Shown: positions 24,227-33,579 of the stretch, in pieces
Layout of the letters: each line of letters starts with the position of its first letter
How positions within the stretch are numbered: position 1 is the first letter of the stretch
Assembly: GCA_016934985.1 (NCBI GenBank)
Contig: JAFGRU010000053.1
Location: forward strand, 1 to 64,000
Length of the DNA: 64,000 bases
Source: Deltaproteobacteria bacterium
Lineage (GTDB): Bacteria > Desulfobacterota > Desulfuromonadia > Desulfuromonadales > JAAYDE01
Direction of reading: 5' to 3'
The notes under the pieces: model-generated
Databases searched by the model: none
What the model saw: only the letters and a program-made list of their open reading frames with translations
Told to the model about the DNA's origin: nothing
Program-made: the position numbers and the translations under genes

Positions 24227-26317
24227 ATGGCTTCAGCCAACAATGAGAATGCTGAATTCGAATATATGAGTACCCTTCCGGGGGATGATGTCCGTCAGAT
24301 TATGTGGCGTTATGCCGACCGTTTTGAATTTCAGATGGCGGTCCAGTCGGCCAGGGCTCTGGCCCGGGGCCTGGTGGCAAGGATGGTGGCCGACGGCATG
24401 CGCAACACCCACGAATGGAACGAGCGCAAGGCTGAACTGCTGACCGCTTTTGACGAGACAGGCCTGACCACCATCTTCATGGATCCGGAAGAGGGTGGTT
24501 TCATCACCGGGCCAAAGAACGTTGCTCTCGCCCTGGTGGCGTTCGAGCTTTCCTGGGTTGACGGCGGGGCCGCCACCTGCTCCCTGGCCAGCAATCTGGC
24601 CCTTTCGCCCATCCATGAAAAAGGGACACCCGAGCAGAAACAGGATTATATGAGCCGCTGCGTTCCCCCTCAGCCCGGGGAGGATCGTGAGGTCTGGCGC
24701 GGAGCTTTTGCCCTGACTGAGCCGCTCCCCTATGTCGGGGTCGATACCGGCGTTGTGTCGGGCAAGATGCGCATTGTCGAATGGCAGGAGGGGGAGGAGC
24801 CAATTCTGCAGGTCGACAAGCGTGGACGTTTTATCACCAACATGGATTTCGCCAATTTCGTGACCGCGGCGGTCGATTCCGACGACGAGCGCATCAAAGG
24901 GAGCTGCATGGTCATCCTCGACGAGAACGACCCCGGGCTCTTCGATCGCGGCGCTCCCACCCTTAAGATGGTGCATCAGCTATCCTCAACCCGTGACCCG
25001 ATCCTGAGCCTCAAGGTTCCCGCCAGCCGCATTATCGGCGGCTACACGGTCAAGGACGGGGTTATCGTTCCCAACTTCAACCATGGCGAGGTCATCGAGG
25101 CGGTTTTCCGCCGCACCCGCGTTCCCGTCGGGCTTATGAGTTCGGCCAAACTGCTCTCCGCCATCGAGCCGGTCATCCGTTATCAGCGCACTCGCTTCCG
25201 GGGTGGCGCGGCCGGTGCTCCCGGCAGTCCCCGCTACGATTTAGGTCTGCAGCAGAAAGAGGACAGCCTGCAGCGCCTGGTCGATGTCTGGGCCACGGGT
25301 GAAGCCGGTACGTCCCTCGGATTTGCCGCGGCTCGGCTGCTTGACAGTTTTGATCCCACCGAGCGCCGCAAGGAGGAAATCCTGGAGGAGCAGGGTGTTG
25401 TCGGTTCCCGTGCTCAGATGAAGCTTTTCAAAGGGCTTGAAAAAGAGGCTCTCGAATACCTGGAACTGGTGGCAGCCAATGACAACTCGGCGCGTCTCCA
25501 GGAACTGGAAGCGAACACCCTGGTGCAGTTCCTGGTGCAGGAGTCTTTGGCCAATGTCTTCTGTCCGGCCTGCAAACTCTGGAATACCGGTTACGGCGCC
25601 ACCATGATGCGCGAAGCTGTGAGTCTCATGGGCGGCTATGGTATTACCGAGGACTGTCCGGGTTTCCTGTTCCAGAAATGGACCGATCAGCAGCTTGAAG
25701 CCACCTATGAAGGCCCTGAGGCCGTTCAGCGCCGCCAGTTGAGCATCACCCTGACCAATAAGCTGTTCCTGGCCCAGTTCCGCCTCTGGATCAAAGAACT
25801 GGAGAAAATTGAAACGGAGCATCCCGGTCTCGGCGCCGGAACTTTGGCCGCAGGCATGGAGTTGTGGTTCTGGACCCTGGAATATCTGCAGGAGACTAAG
25901 GATGCAGAAGGCAAGGCGCTGTATCATTCCAATCGCCACGGCGTGGTTTTCCCCTTTTCCGACGCCCTCTGCTGGCTGTTGGCATCCCGTTACCAGATTC
26001 TGGATGTTATCGAACTGAAAGTCAAAGGGCCGGAGAACCCGGTGCTGGCCGAAGGACTGGCCGGTTTTGTCCGCTTCTTCAGCGACCTGAGCCATACCCA
26101 GGCAGGGCGGGCTGTTGGTGAAGCGAGCCGTATCTGCGCCGAGCTGGTACACGGTTTCCTCGCTCCCGGCAGCGCGGACGACAGCACCCTGAACGGTTTT
26201 TACGACCTGCGCCGCAAGGCCGAAAGCTCTTTGAGCGGCAGCCGTCTGGCGAAGGATCGTGCCGCCGTTGCCCTGAGCCGGGTGGTTATCCCCGAAGCTT
26301 TGGATTATCCGCTTTAA
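24227..26317 (+). CDS. Large acyl-CoA dehydrogenase-family protein
   Basis: A 696-residue flavoprotein, far longer than the usual 380-residue acyl-CoA dehydrogenase and closer to FadE12/AcdB-type large forms. FAD/substrate landmarks are GAFALTEPLPYVGVDTG near residue 165, EAVSLMGGYGITEDCPG near 465, and the catalytic glutamate region TYEGPEAVQRRQ with Glu at about 495. The final 180 residues are an extra helical domain. It should oxidise an acyl-CoA to the 2-enoyl-CoA and pass electrons to the EtfBA pair encoded two genes downstream. GAGGAGA precedes the ATG. The chain length or ring structure of the substrate cannot be told. Confidence 0.88.
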   Translation: MASANNENAEFEYMSTLPGDDVRQIMWRYADRFEFQMAVQSARALARGLVARMVADGMRNTHEWNERKAELLTAFDETGLTTIFMDPEEGGFITGPKNVALALVAFELSWVDGGAATCSLASNLALSPIHEKGTPEQKQDYMSRCVPPQPGEDREVWRGAFALTEPLPYVGVDTGVVSGKMRIVEWQEGEEPILQVDKRGRFITNMDFANFVTAAVDSDDERIKGSCMVILDENDPGLFDRGAPTLKMVHQLSSTRDPILSLKVPASRIIGGYTVKDGVIVPNFNHGEVIEAVFRRTRVPVGLMSSAKLLSAIEPVIRYQRTRFRGGAAGAPGSPRYDLGLQQKEDSLQRLVDVWATGEAGTSLGFAAARLLDSFDPTERRKEEILEEQGVVGSRAQMKLFKGLEKEALEYLELVAANDNSARLQELEANTLVQFLVQESLANVFCPACKLWNTGYGATMMREAVSLMGGYGITEDCPGFLFQKWTDQQLEATYEGPEAVQRRQLSITLTNKLFLAQFRLWIKELEKIETEHPGLGAGTLAAGMELWFWTLEYLQETKDAEGKALYHSNRHGVVFPFSDALCWLLASRYQILDVIELKVKGPENPVLAEGLAGFVRFFSDLSHTQAGRAVGEASRICAELVHGFLAPGSADDSTLNGFYDLRRKAESSLSGSRLAKDRAAVALSRVVIPEALDYPL

Positions 26318-26692
26318 TTGGTATTAGTTTTTATTTTGGGATTTTGGCCCCAAACCGTTCATTGCACATATTATCCGGTTTAGGCATAACATTGGTGCCT
26401 TGGCCCATGATTCTGTGCGCGCCGGGGTTGCGTCCCCGGACGAAGCCTTACTCTTTTTGCTTGGCCAAAAAGAGTAAGCAGAAAAAGGACACCCCGGCAC
26501 CTTGCCCTTCGGGTTCCCTGCGCTCCAGAAAGATTTTGAGGACGGTCAGAAACTCGCTTCGCTCAGACAGTCTGCCCGTCTTTTCCTCAAAATCTTTCTT
26601 CCGCTCCGGCTGAGGTGCAAGGGGGTTAAAAAACAAAAAACCAAAAACTTAAAACCTGAAACTTAACACTGGTTTTTAAAAGGAAAATTGCT
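26318..26692. repeat. Dispersed structured intergenic repeat
   Basis: The gap between two operon genes is filled by a structured element at about 26424-26630. It has a hairpin CTTACTCTTTTTG / CAAAAAGAGTAAG-like (26447-26477), then CACCTTGCCCTTCGGGTTCC and GCGCTCC, then a perfect 16-base inverted repeat AGAAAGATTTTGAGGA (26528-26543) with its complement (26583-26598). I recall similar TTGGCCAAAAAGAGTAA...CCCTTCGGG intergenic repeats from many proteobacteria. It contains no gene. An AACTTAAAAC-type tract follows at 26645-26672. Confidence 0.6.
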
Positions 26693-28549
26693 ATGGATAG
26701 CCAGACAGAAAGCCAGACGATGGAAGTGGATATCGCCTGTGTCGGTTTCGGGCCGGCGGTGGCGGGTTTTCTGAACACCCTGACCAAGGCCATGGTTGAC
26801 GACCAGGGCCAACCCACTCTCGCCAGCAAGGTCATGCCCGGCGCCCCTCTGCAGGTCCTTTGCTATGAGCGCGCCGACGACATTGGTTTCGGCGTTTCCG
26901 GGGTGGTGACCCGGGGCCGAAGCATCAAAGAAGCCTTCCCCGAGCTCAATATCGAAGAAATCCCCATGGCTTGTCCGGTGAGCGAGGAAAAAGTCCTTTA
27001 CCTTATGGACCCCATAGGCGCCAGCAAACGTTCACCGGTACTGAAAGGGGTCGACAAGCTCCTTAACGCCGGCAAAGGGATTCTGCCGGTCTGGGATCAC
27101 GCCTTCCAGCTCCCCTATATCCCGCCCTTTCTCAGCAAGGAGCCGGGCATGGTCCTCTCCATCGGCCAGTTCAACCAATGGATCGGGTCGCAGCTCATGG
27201 CTTCCGGGCTGGTCCAGATCTGGCCCGGTATGCCGGTTTCCCAACCTCTTTTTGAGGGTGATAAAGTGGTTGGGGTCAAACTTGTCGACCAGGGGGTTGA
27301 AAAGGACGGCACCCCCGGCCCCGGCTATCTTCCCGGCATGAATATCCGTGCCGGTCTGACTGTTGTCGGCGACGGGCCTTTCGGTCCCGTCGGGCAGAAG
27401 CTCAACGAACATTTCGGTTTTCCCGAGGACCATCACCAGCGCGAATGGGCTGCAGGTATGAAAGTGGTCGTGGAACTGCCGCCCAGTTGCAAACTCCAGC
27501 CGGGGACGGTCCTCCACACCTTCGGTTTTCCGGAACCGGAAATATTCGGTTTCTTGTACGTCCTTCCCAACCGTATCGCTTCTCTCGGGATTTTCGTTCC
27601 CTCCTGGCTCGACAGTCCGGTACGCACCAGCTACCGCTACCTCCAGCACTGGATGATGCATCCCGCCATCTGGACCCATCTTGAAGGTGGCACCCTGCTT
27701 TCCTGGGGAGCCAAGAGTCTGCAGGAATCCGGCAAGCGGGGCGAGCCTTTCCTGGCCGGCGACGGTTATGCCCGCATCGGCGAAGGCTCCGGCAGCACCA
27801 ATGTCCTGACCGGCTCCGGGGTTGATGAAGCCTGGGCCACGGGGACGCAGTTGGCCGAAGGGGTCATCGAACTGATCAAGGCGGGCAAGCCCTTCACCCG
27901 CGCCAACCTGGAGGAGACGTATGTCAAACGCCGCCGGCAGAGCTGGGTGGAAAAAGAGGGCGAAATCGCCAAGAAGGCCCGCGACGGTTTCCAGCGCGGC
28001 GTGGTCCTCGGTCTTATCGGCATGGGTCTGACGGGTATGACCCGTGGCCATCTCAACATTCCTGCGGCCATCAAGCGTCCCTACGAGCGGGTGCCGACCC
28101 TGGAGGATTACTGCCGCGGGCGCATTCCCGCCGAGGAGCGGGAAAAAATCAAGCAGGAGGCCAAAGCCAAAGGGGTTCCCGCTTATCAGGGTATTATGGA
28201 TCGCCTCGGCTGGCCCCAGATACCTTTTGACGGGAAACTTCTCGTTTCCCAGCAGGACGTGCTGCTCGTGGGCGGCAAGGTTCAGGCTGCGGCCGGTTTT
28301 GCCGACCATGTTAAATTTTTGTCTCCGGAGCTTTGTGAAAACTGCCATCCGCAATTGTGCGCCGAGATGTGTTCGGCCCAAGCCATTGAGCCTGGCGAAG
28401 GCGGTGGCATCCCCCGCTTTGACCGGGAAAAATGTGTTCACTGCGGAGCCTGCATGTGGAACTGTATCCGTCGCCGCGAAAACGATTCGGAACGCACCAA
28501 TATTGATTTCAGTGCCGGTTCAGGCGGCCTTCATTCGGCCGAGAACTGA
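26693..28549 (+). CDS. ETF:quinone oxidoreductase-like flavoprotein with Fe-S domain
   Basis: A 618-residue protein. The N-terminus carries an FAD-binding Rossmann motif (VDIACVGFGPAVAGFLNTL) and the C-terminal 75 residues two cysteine clusters: CENCHPQLCAEMC and CVHCGACMWNC. This is the layout of ETF:quinone oxidoreductase (FixC/ETFDH-like), but those usually carry only one [4Fe-4S] motif; here cysteines sufficient for two are visible. It likely takes electrons from the neighbouring ETF and passes them to the quinone pool. AAGGAAAA precedes the ATG. Confidence 0.8.
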   Translation: MDSQTESQTMEVDIACVGFGPAVAGFLNTLTKAMVDDQGQPTLASKVMPGAPLQVLCYERADDIGFGVSGVVTRGRSIKEAFPELNIEEIPMACPVSEEKVLYLMDPIGASKRSPVLKGVDKLLNAGKGILPVWDHAFQLPYIPPFLSKEPGMVLSIGQFNQWIGSQLMASGLVQIWPGMPVSQPLFEGDKVVGVKLVDQGVEKDGTPGPGYLPGMNIRAGLTVVGDGPFGPVGQKLNEHFGFPEDHHQREWAAGMKVVVELPPSCKLQPGTVLHTFGFPEPEIFGFLYVLPNRIASLGIFVPSWLDSPVRTSYRYLQHWMMHPAIWTHLEGGTLLSWGAKSLQESGKRGEPFLAGDGYARIGEGSGSTNVLTGSGVDEAWATGTQLAEGVIELIKAGKPFTRANLEETYVKRRRQSWVEKEGEIAKKARDGFQRGVVLGLIGMGLTGMTRGHLNIPAAIKRPYERVPTLEDYCRGRIPAEEREKIKQEAKAKGVPAYQGIMDRLGWPQIPFDGKLLVSQQDVLLVGGKVQAAAGFADHVKFLSPELCENCHPQLCAEMCSAQAIEPGEGGGIPRFDREKCVHCGACMWNCIRRRENDSERTNIDFSAGSGGLHSAEN

Positions 28550-28587
28550 CCCGCTTGACCCAAAATAATATTCAAGGAGAGAGGTTA

Positions 28588-29397
28588 ATGAGCGCAGAAT
28601 ATCATATCGTTGTCTGCGGGAGTGTTGTTCCCGACCCGCTTCAAACCCTGGCACCCATGCAGGGGCCGACAGGGCCGGGCCTGAAAAACGAACTGATGTT
28701 GCCGGCGGTTCTCGACCCCTTTGCCGCCCACTCGCTTTATGAGGCCGCCGATCTGGCCAAAAAAAATCCCGGCAGCAAAATCTGGCTGGTCAGCCTCGGC
28801 AACAAAATGAAGCTGCAGCAACTGATGATGACCATTGCCCAGAAGGTCTCTTTTGAACTGGTTGCTCTCGACGGTTCGGCCAGCGGTTTTACCGATTCAT
28901 TTGAGGTTGCCGAGGTTCTGGCCGGGGCCATTGAAAACATTGCCGGTCTTGACCGCTCGAAGCTGCTGCTTTTCGGCGGTTGTTCCTCCGCTTCCAGGGA
29001 TGCCGGTGTAACCTTGCAGATGATCGGGGAACGCCTCGGTCTGGTCAATCAGTTCCTGGCCGTGGACAAGCTGACCAGCGAGGATGGCGGGAACCTGCGG
29101 ATTCTGGAGCGTATTGAGGGTGGAGAATACCAGGTTTCGACCTGCAGCGGCCCTCCCGCAGTCATGGGCTGGGCGACCGGTAATCTGCCTGAGCCGCCCA
29201 ACAATCCCCAGGTCGGGATGGCCAACATGCGGACCATCATGCCGGCCCTTCAGAAAGCTACCGCGAGTCAGGTCGGGGCTGCCGGGATGACCTTCGAAAA
29301 GGTCGAGCTTCCTTCCCAGCAACGCAAGACCCGCATTGTTAAAGACACCCCCGTTGAAGAAATCGCCCGGGAAATCGTGGCATGGATTAAAGGCTGA
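28588..29397 (+). CDS. etfB: Electron transfer flavoprotein, beta subunit
   Basis: A 269-residue protein starting at ATG 28588 (AAGGAGAGAGG upstream); the track frame begins earlier without support. The ETF-beta fold shows in the N-terminal VVCGSVVPDP strand, the VLAGAIEN...LLLFGGCSSAS segment and the AMP-binding-like SGPPAVMGWATGNLPEPP. It forms a heterodimer with EtfA and carries electrons from the acyl-CoA dehydrogenase to the Fe-S flavoprotein. Confidence 0.88.
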   Translation: MSAEYHIVVCGSVVPDPLQTLAPMQGPTGPGLKNELMLPAVLDPFAAHSLYEAADLAKKNPGSKIWLVSLGNKMKLQQLMMTIAQKVSFELVALDGSASGFTDSFEVAEVLAGAIENIAGLDRSKLLLFGGCSSASRDAGVTLQMIGERLGLVNQFLAVDKLTSEDGGNLRILERIEGGEYQVSTCSGPPAVMGWATGNLPEPPNNPQVGMANMRTIMPALQKATASQVGAAGMTFEKVELPSQQRKTRIVKDTPVEEIAREIVAWIKG

Positions 29398-29443
29398 ATA
29401 GTTGTTTTTAAATTAATTTTTCAGATAAATATGGAGAGAGAAG

Positions 29444-30475
29444 ATGGAAAGCATTCTTTTTCTGGCCCATAGCCAGTCCGACGGCACTCTTCCCAAATCA
29501 GCCCTGGAGGCTCTCAGTGCCGCCCTTGAAGTAGCCGGGAAGATGTCGGGAGGCGGGTTGAGCGTCGGCCTTATCGGTGACAATATTCAAGGGGCTGCTG
29601 ATGCCATCGCCGCCTGCGGCGCCCAGAAGTTTCTGGCCGTTGAGGGTCCCGAGTTTTCCGTTTCCCGCTATGGCTCGGATGCGGCGGCTGCCGAAGCTTT
29701 GGTCCGTCAAAGCGGGGCGACGCTGGTTCTGGCACCGGGGACCTCGCGTTTTTCCCGTTCTCTTCCAGGTGTCAATCAGCGCTTGAACGGGCGTATAGAA
29801 ACCCATGTCAGCGGCCTCGATTGCGCCGGCGATACCCTGAAGCTTCAGCGCTGGTACTATCGCAAGCGCATGGAAGCGACCCTGACCCGTTCCCAGCGCC
29901 CCTGGTTTGTCCTGGTCGATGCCGGTGTCTTTCCCGTCTGGGAAGGGGAGGCCGGAAGTGCGAATCTGGAAAAGGTGGAGGTCGCTTTGGATGACGACTG
30001 CAAACGCACCCAGGTGGTGGGGGTCGAGGCTCCGACCAGCGATGCCCAGACCATTCGTCCGGATGCAGAGCTTCTGTTTGTGGCAGGGGCCGGATGGACC
30101 AAAAAACAGGCCGACGGCGAGATTCATCTGAAAGATGCCGAGAATCTCATCCTCGGCTTCCTGCAGAAGAGCAAGGCTTCTCTCGGCAGCAGTAAGTCCC
30201 TGGTTGATCAATCCTGCGAAGGCGAAGCTGTCCTTACCTTCATGAGCCACCTCAATCAGGTCGGGCAGACCGGCGCCACCCCCCGCCATCCCAAAGGGCT
30301 GGCCACCTGTTGCCATGGCGAGGAACCTCATGTCGTGGGCTGGCGCTTCATCAACGAACGCCGGGCCATCAGTATTGATCCGAACTGCGGCTGGGCCATC
30401 GGCAAGGCGGATGTCCTCTATGTGGCCGATGCTTTCGAGGTCATTGCCAAGGTCAACGAAATTCTGGAAAGCTGA
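29444..30475 (+). CDS. etfA: Electron transfer flavoprotein, alpha subunit
   Basis: A 343-residue protein. The C-terminal FAD domain has the conserved VGQTGATP turn near residue 270 and a final ISIDPNCGWAIGKADVLYVAD strand, although the usual SGAIQH motif is replaced by CCHGEEPHVVGW. The N-terminal domain matches EtfA topology. It pairs with EtfB and holds the FAD. It ends the four-gene operon, and a hairpin terminator follows. Confidence 0.85.
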   Translation: MESILFLAHSQSDGTLPKSALEALSAALEVAGKMSGGGLSVGLIGDNIQGAADAIAACGAQKFLAVEGPEFSVSRYGSDAAAAEALVRQSGATLVLAPGTSRFSRSLPGVNQRLNGRIETHVSGLDCAGDTLKLQRWYYRKRMEATLTRSQRPWFVLVDAGVFPVWEGEAGSANLEKVEVALDDDCKRTQVVGVEAPTSDAQTIRPDAELLFVAGAGWTKKQADGEIHLKDAENLILGFLQKSKASLGSSKSLVDQSCEGEAVLTFMSHLNQVGQTGATPRHPKGLATCCHGEEPHVVGWRFINERRAISIDPNCGWAIGKADVLYVADAFEVIAKVNEILES

Positions 30476-30525
30476 AAGCGCAATAGGGCTCAATTCACCG
30501 GTCTTCAAAAGCTTTTTTCAAAATC

Positions 30526-30565
30526 ACAAAAAATGGCCTTCCAAATCCGGGGAGGTCATTTTTTG
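30526..30565 (+). terminator. Rho-independent terminator of the ETF operon
   Basis: AAAAATGGCC pairs with GGTCATTTTTT across a 13-base loop, 50 bases after the etfA stop, and ends in a T-run. Confidence 0.65.
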
Positions 30566-30814
30566 TATGCAAACATTCCAGTGCCGGTAGGCGGCATATG
30601 CGCAGATCTCTGTTTGGCTCTTGATGGAATATCCGTTCTTCGATTGACGTGAACAGGCTATTTCGCAAAGGAAATTTTGTTATAAAAAGAATGAAATAGA
30701 TAGTGGCTGCCGTGAGCAGGCGATTTTTCTGTTTCTGAGAGAGTGCGGTGATTTAACATTTGAAAAATTTCACTGATGGCAGTTTAATAGGAAGCAACCG
30801 CAAAGGAGGTTCTT
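30566..30814. other. Intergenic region upstream of the hydroxyacid dehydrogenase
   Basis: AT-rich and non-coding. It presumably holds the promoter of the next gene, but no clear boxes or riboswitch-like structure are visible. Confidence 0.4.
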
Positions 30815-31780
30815 ATGAAACTTGTTGTTCTGGATGGTTACGCCCTTAATCCCGGAGACCTCAGCTGGGAGGGGATCGAAGGCCTCGCTTCCTGCACCGT
30901 TTATGACCGAACGTCGCCGGAACTGGTGGTGGAGCGGGTCGGGGACGCCGAGCTGGTGCTGACCAACAAGACGATCCTTAACCGCCCGATGCTGGGAAAA
31001 ATGCCTCAACTGCGTTACATCGGTGTTCTTGCCACCGGGGTGAACGTCATCGACCTTGATTTTGCCCGTGAGCGGGGGATAACGGTCACCAACGTCCCCG
31101 GATACGGTACCTCCGCGGTCGCTCAGATGGTGTTCGCCCTGCTCCTGGAGATGACGTTGCAGGTCGGTCATCACTCCAATCTGGTTCGCAACGGCGCCTG
31201 GTCCCGCAGCCCCGACTTCTCTTTCTGGGACCGGCCGCTGGTCGAACTTGGCGGTTTGACCATGGGAATCATCGGTTTCGGCGGAATCGGCCAAAACGTC
31301 GCCCGTCTTGCCAAAGCCTTCGGCATGCGGGTGCTTGCCCATGCCCCCCATCCCGGAAAATTTTTGCAGGCCACCGACAATCAGGACCTCGATTTTGTCG
31401 ATCTCGAGCGGCTGTTCAAGGGGAGTGACGTGATATCCCTGCACTGCCCGTTGACGGAAGAGACGGCTGGCCTGGTCAACGCCTCCCGCCTTTCCCTGAT
31501 GAAGCCAACCGCCTACCTCATCAACACCGGTCGCGGCCAGCTGGTGGATGAAGTGGCCCTGGCAGCTGCGCTCAATGAAGGACGACTCGCCGGGGCGGGG
31601 CTGGACGTCCTGTCGTCGGAACCGCCGCCAGCGGACAATCCTCTCCTGTCGGCCCGCAACTGCTTCATAACACCTCACATCGCCTGGGCGACCCGTGCCG
31701 CCCGGGAACGGCTCCTGGCAATTGTGACGGAAAACCTGGCCAGCTTTCTGGCCGGACAGCCGCAAAACAGGGTGGTGTGA
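30815..31780 (+). CDS. D-2-hydroxyacid dehydrogenase (glycerate dehydrogenase / hydroxypyruvate reductase type)
   Basis: A 321-residue NAD-dependent dehydrogenase. The Rossmann motif GIIGFGGIGQNVA is near residue 150, the catalytic Arg in NTGRGQLVDE near 235, Glu in LSSEPPPADNP near 268 and His in TPHIAWAT near 288, the full catalytic set. The sequence is closest in character to hydroxypyruvate/glycerate dehydrogenases. It could interconvert hydroxypyruvate and D-glycerate, feeding the glycerate kinase 20 kb away, or act on another 2-oxoacid. An ideal AAAGGAGG precedes the ATG, and a strong terminator follows, so it is monocistronic. Confidence 0.88.
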   Translation: MKLVVLDGYALNPGDLSWEGIEGLASCTVYDRTSPELVVERVGDAELVLTNKTILNRPMLGKMPQLRYIGVLATGVNVIDLDFARERGITVTNVPGYGTSAVAQMVFALLLEMTLQVGHHSNLVRNGAWSRSPDFSFWDRPLVELGGLTMGIIGFGGIGQNVARLAKAFGMRVLAHAPHPGKFLQATDNQDLDFVDLERLFKGSDVISLHCPLTEETAGLVNASRLSLMKPTAYLINTGRGQLVDEVALAAALNEGRLAGAGLDVLSSEPPPADNPLLSARNCFITPHIAWATRAARERLLAIVTENLASFLAGQPQNRVV

Positions 31781-31842
31781 CCGGAAGCCTTCGCCTTATT
31801 TTCAAGTTTCGGAATTTTTTACCATTTTCAGAAAACTTAATG

Positions 31843-31875
31843 GCCCAACCAGATTCTCCTGGTTGGGCTTTCTTG
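31843..31875 (+). terminator. Rho-independent terminator
   Basis: GCCCAACCAG-loop-CTGGTTGGGC followed by TTTCTTGGTTT, 62 bases past the dehydrogenase stop. It may also end the convergent minus-strand transcript. Confidence 0.8.
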
Positions 31876-31972
31876 GTTTGGCAGGCGGAAATTATCCTCT
31901 TTGTGCGGGAGCCGGATGCCCTTTTCATGGGTGCCACAATTTCCCATGCTGAATAGCAACACTGTTCTTGAT

Positions 31973-32458
31973 TTAACCCTGTGGTGTCCCTTCCTCGAAA
32001 TCGGGAAAGCTTTTTTTCTCTTCAGGGATGTGCTCCTGAAGGATGGACGCAAGTTTTTCAGGTTCATCCGAACCGAGGAGAAAACGTTTGCCCGTTTTCA
32101 GGCGGATAACTACCGCCTGGTTACCGGAGACACTGTAATGCCAACCGCGCCGGGTCAGATGGATGCCCCATCCTTCCAGCAGGCTGGTGGTGGTCACGGC
32201 AACGTCGACAATGGTGTCGAGGGGGACCTGATTGTGGATCAGGCCCGGACCAAATGACCAGCGAAGATGGGTGCCATCAACGGCTATGGTCAGGGAAGAA
32301 AAAAGGATGGCTCCGACAAGAAGAAGGGCCGAAACAAGGAGAAGGGTAATACTGGCCTGGGATGACAGCATGACCATCATTAGCAGGCAGAAAATAGCTC
32401 CCCCGCCGAGAATACTCACCAGGGTCTTGCCGAATTGTTGATGGTAATAATAATTCAT
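31973..32458 (-). CDS. Small membrane protein with bacterial PH-like domain
   Basis: A 161-residue protein with two adjacent hydrophobic helices (about residues 12-30 and 36-58), followed by a beta-rich soluble domain (LTIAVDGTHLRWSFGPGLI, VVIRLKTGKRFLLGSDEPEK). This is the arrangement of small bacterial PH-domain membrane proteins. The function of the family is unclear. The start at 32458 has only a weak GGTGA. It lies 41 bases downstream of the nitroreductase gene and may share its transcript. Confidence 0.6.
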   Translation of the reverse strand: MNYYYHQQFGKTLVSILGGGAIFCLLMMVMLSSQASITLLLVSALLLVGAILFSSLTIAVDGTHLRWSFGPGLIHNQVPLDTIVDVAVTTTSLLEGWGIHLTRRGWHYSVSGNQAVVIRLKTGKRFLLGSDEPEKLASILQEHIPEEKKSFPDFEEGTPQG

Positions 32459-32499
32459 ATTTTTTCACCGACTGATCGCATCCCCAGATCGGACACCTA

Positions 32500-33408
32500 C
32501 TAAACGGTCTGAACATGAGAGAAATGGCGGCGCAGGGCTTTTCTGAAAGTAATGGACGGGTAGCCGAGAACCAGGGCTGTGGCCGGTTTGTTTTGTTTTG
32601 GGATGTCCAGTTGATCGCACAGCTTGCGGTTGCGTTGGAGGATGGGAGGGGCGCCGCCGATAATGGTGCTTCCGAGCCCAAGGGACTCAGCAGCAAGCAT
32701 GGCATAGGTGGTAGCAATGGTGGTGTCGACGCTGTCGATATAGGGCGAATGATGAAAAATTATCACGGCCGGAGCATCAAAAAAAACGATATCCCGACCT
32801 TCCCGGTAGGAGGCTAGGTACATCTCCGCCAATGGGCGAATAAAGTATTTAAACTGTTCATAGGTTTCTCTTTTGATGAAAAGACGCATGCTTTCAAGCA
32901 GCCAGGGGCGGAAGGTTTTGAGAAATCCCTCATAACCCCGGATGATTTCTGCCGTAAGTTTCCTGACCTTTTCCCGGCTGCGGATGGTGACGCAACCGAC
33001 GTCCCATGGTGGGATGCTCATAGGGGCGGATGACGCCATGGCGACTATCCGGTCCAGCACTTCGGGTTCGATCTCGCGTTCCTCAAAATGGCGCATGCTG
33101 CGGCGGCCCTCCATCAATGCCTGGAGGGAATCGGCATCGGCTTTGGCCGCTGGAGCGGGAAGGGGTATCAGGTCATCAGGGGAAATGCCGCGTCCTTTGA
33201 CGACGATACACTCTTTTGGGCAGACAGCCATACAATGTCCGCAGCCGATACAGCCGAAAGAGCTGTCTTCGGAAAGCCTGATGTGACCGTTTTCCAGACA
33301 AAGGGCCTGTGCCGGGCAGATGGCCGCGCAAGATCCGCAACGGCTGCAGTTTTGATCGTCAATCTCGACTTGTGCCCCTTCCCGGTAAAGGCTGTGGATA
33401 ACGGGCAT
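32500..33408 (-). CDS. Nitroreductase-family protein with N-terminal ferredoxin domain
   Basis: A 302-residue protein. Residues 10-75 hold two [4Fe-4S] motifs (CSRCGSCAAICP and CIGCGHCMAVCP). Residues 95-300 form an FMN nitroreductase domain (GRRSMRHFEEREIEPE, then SAPMSIPPWDVG and the late GLGSTIIGGAP). Such fusions reduce an unknown organic substrate with electrons from ferredoxin. A good AAGGAG precedes the ATG. It is probably the first gene of a two-gene transcript with the PH-like membrane protein. Confidence 0.88.
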   Translation of the reverse strand: MPVIHSLYREGAQVEIDDQNCSRCGSCAAICPAQALCLENGHIRLSEDSSFGCIGCGHCMAVCPKECIVVKGRGISPDDLIPLPAPAAKADADSLQALMEGRRSMRHFEEREIEPEVLDRIVAMASSAPMSIPPWDVGCVTIRSREKVRKLTAEIIRGYEGFLKTFRPWLLESMRLFIKRETYEQFKYFIRPLAEMYLASYREGRDIVFFDAPAVIIFHHSPYIDSVDTTIATTYAMLAAESLGLGSTIIGGAPPILQRNRKLCDQLDIPKQNKPATALVLGYPSITFRKALRRHFSHVQTV

Positions 33409-33579
33409 GAAAGGACTCCTTGCGGTAACGAAAATGAATGTCTTGCCGGCAGGAAGGGTATTTCAAGGTTTTTTCCGATCCTCAGGGTAAAAAATTAGCC
33501 GTTTAAGTGCCTGTCCTTTAAAAAAAGGGAGGCCCGGTGACGGGTCAGTTGAGGAAAAGGTATACCGCCGGTTTCAAAA

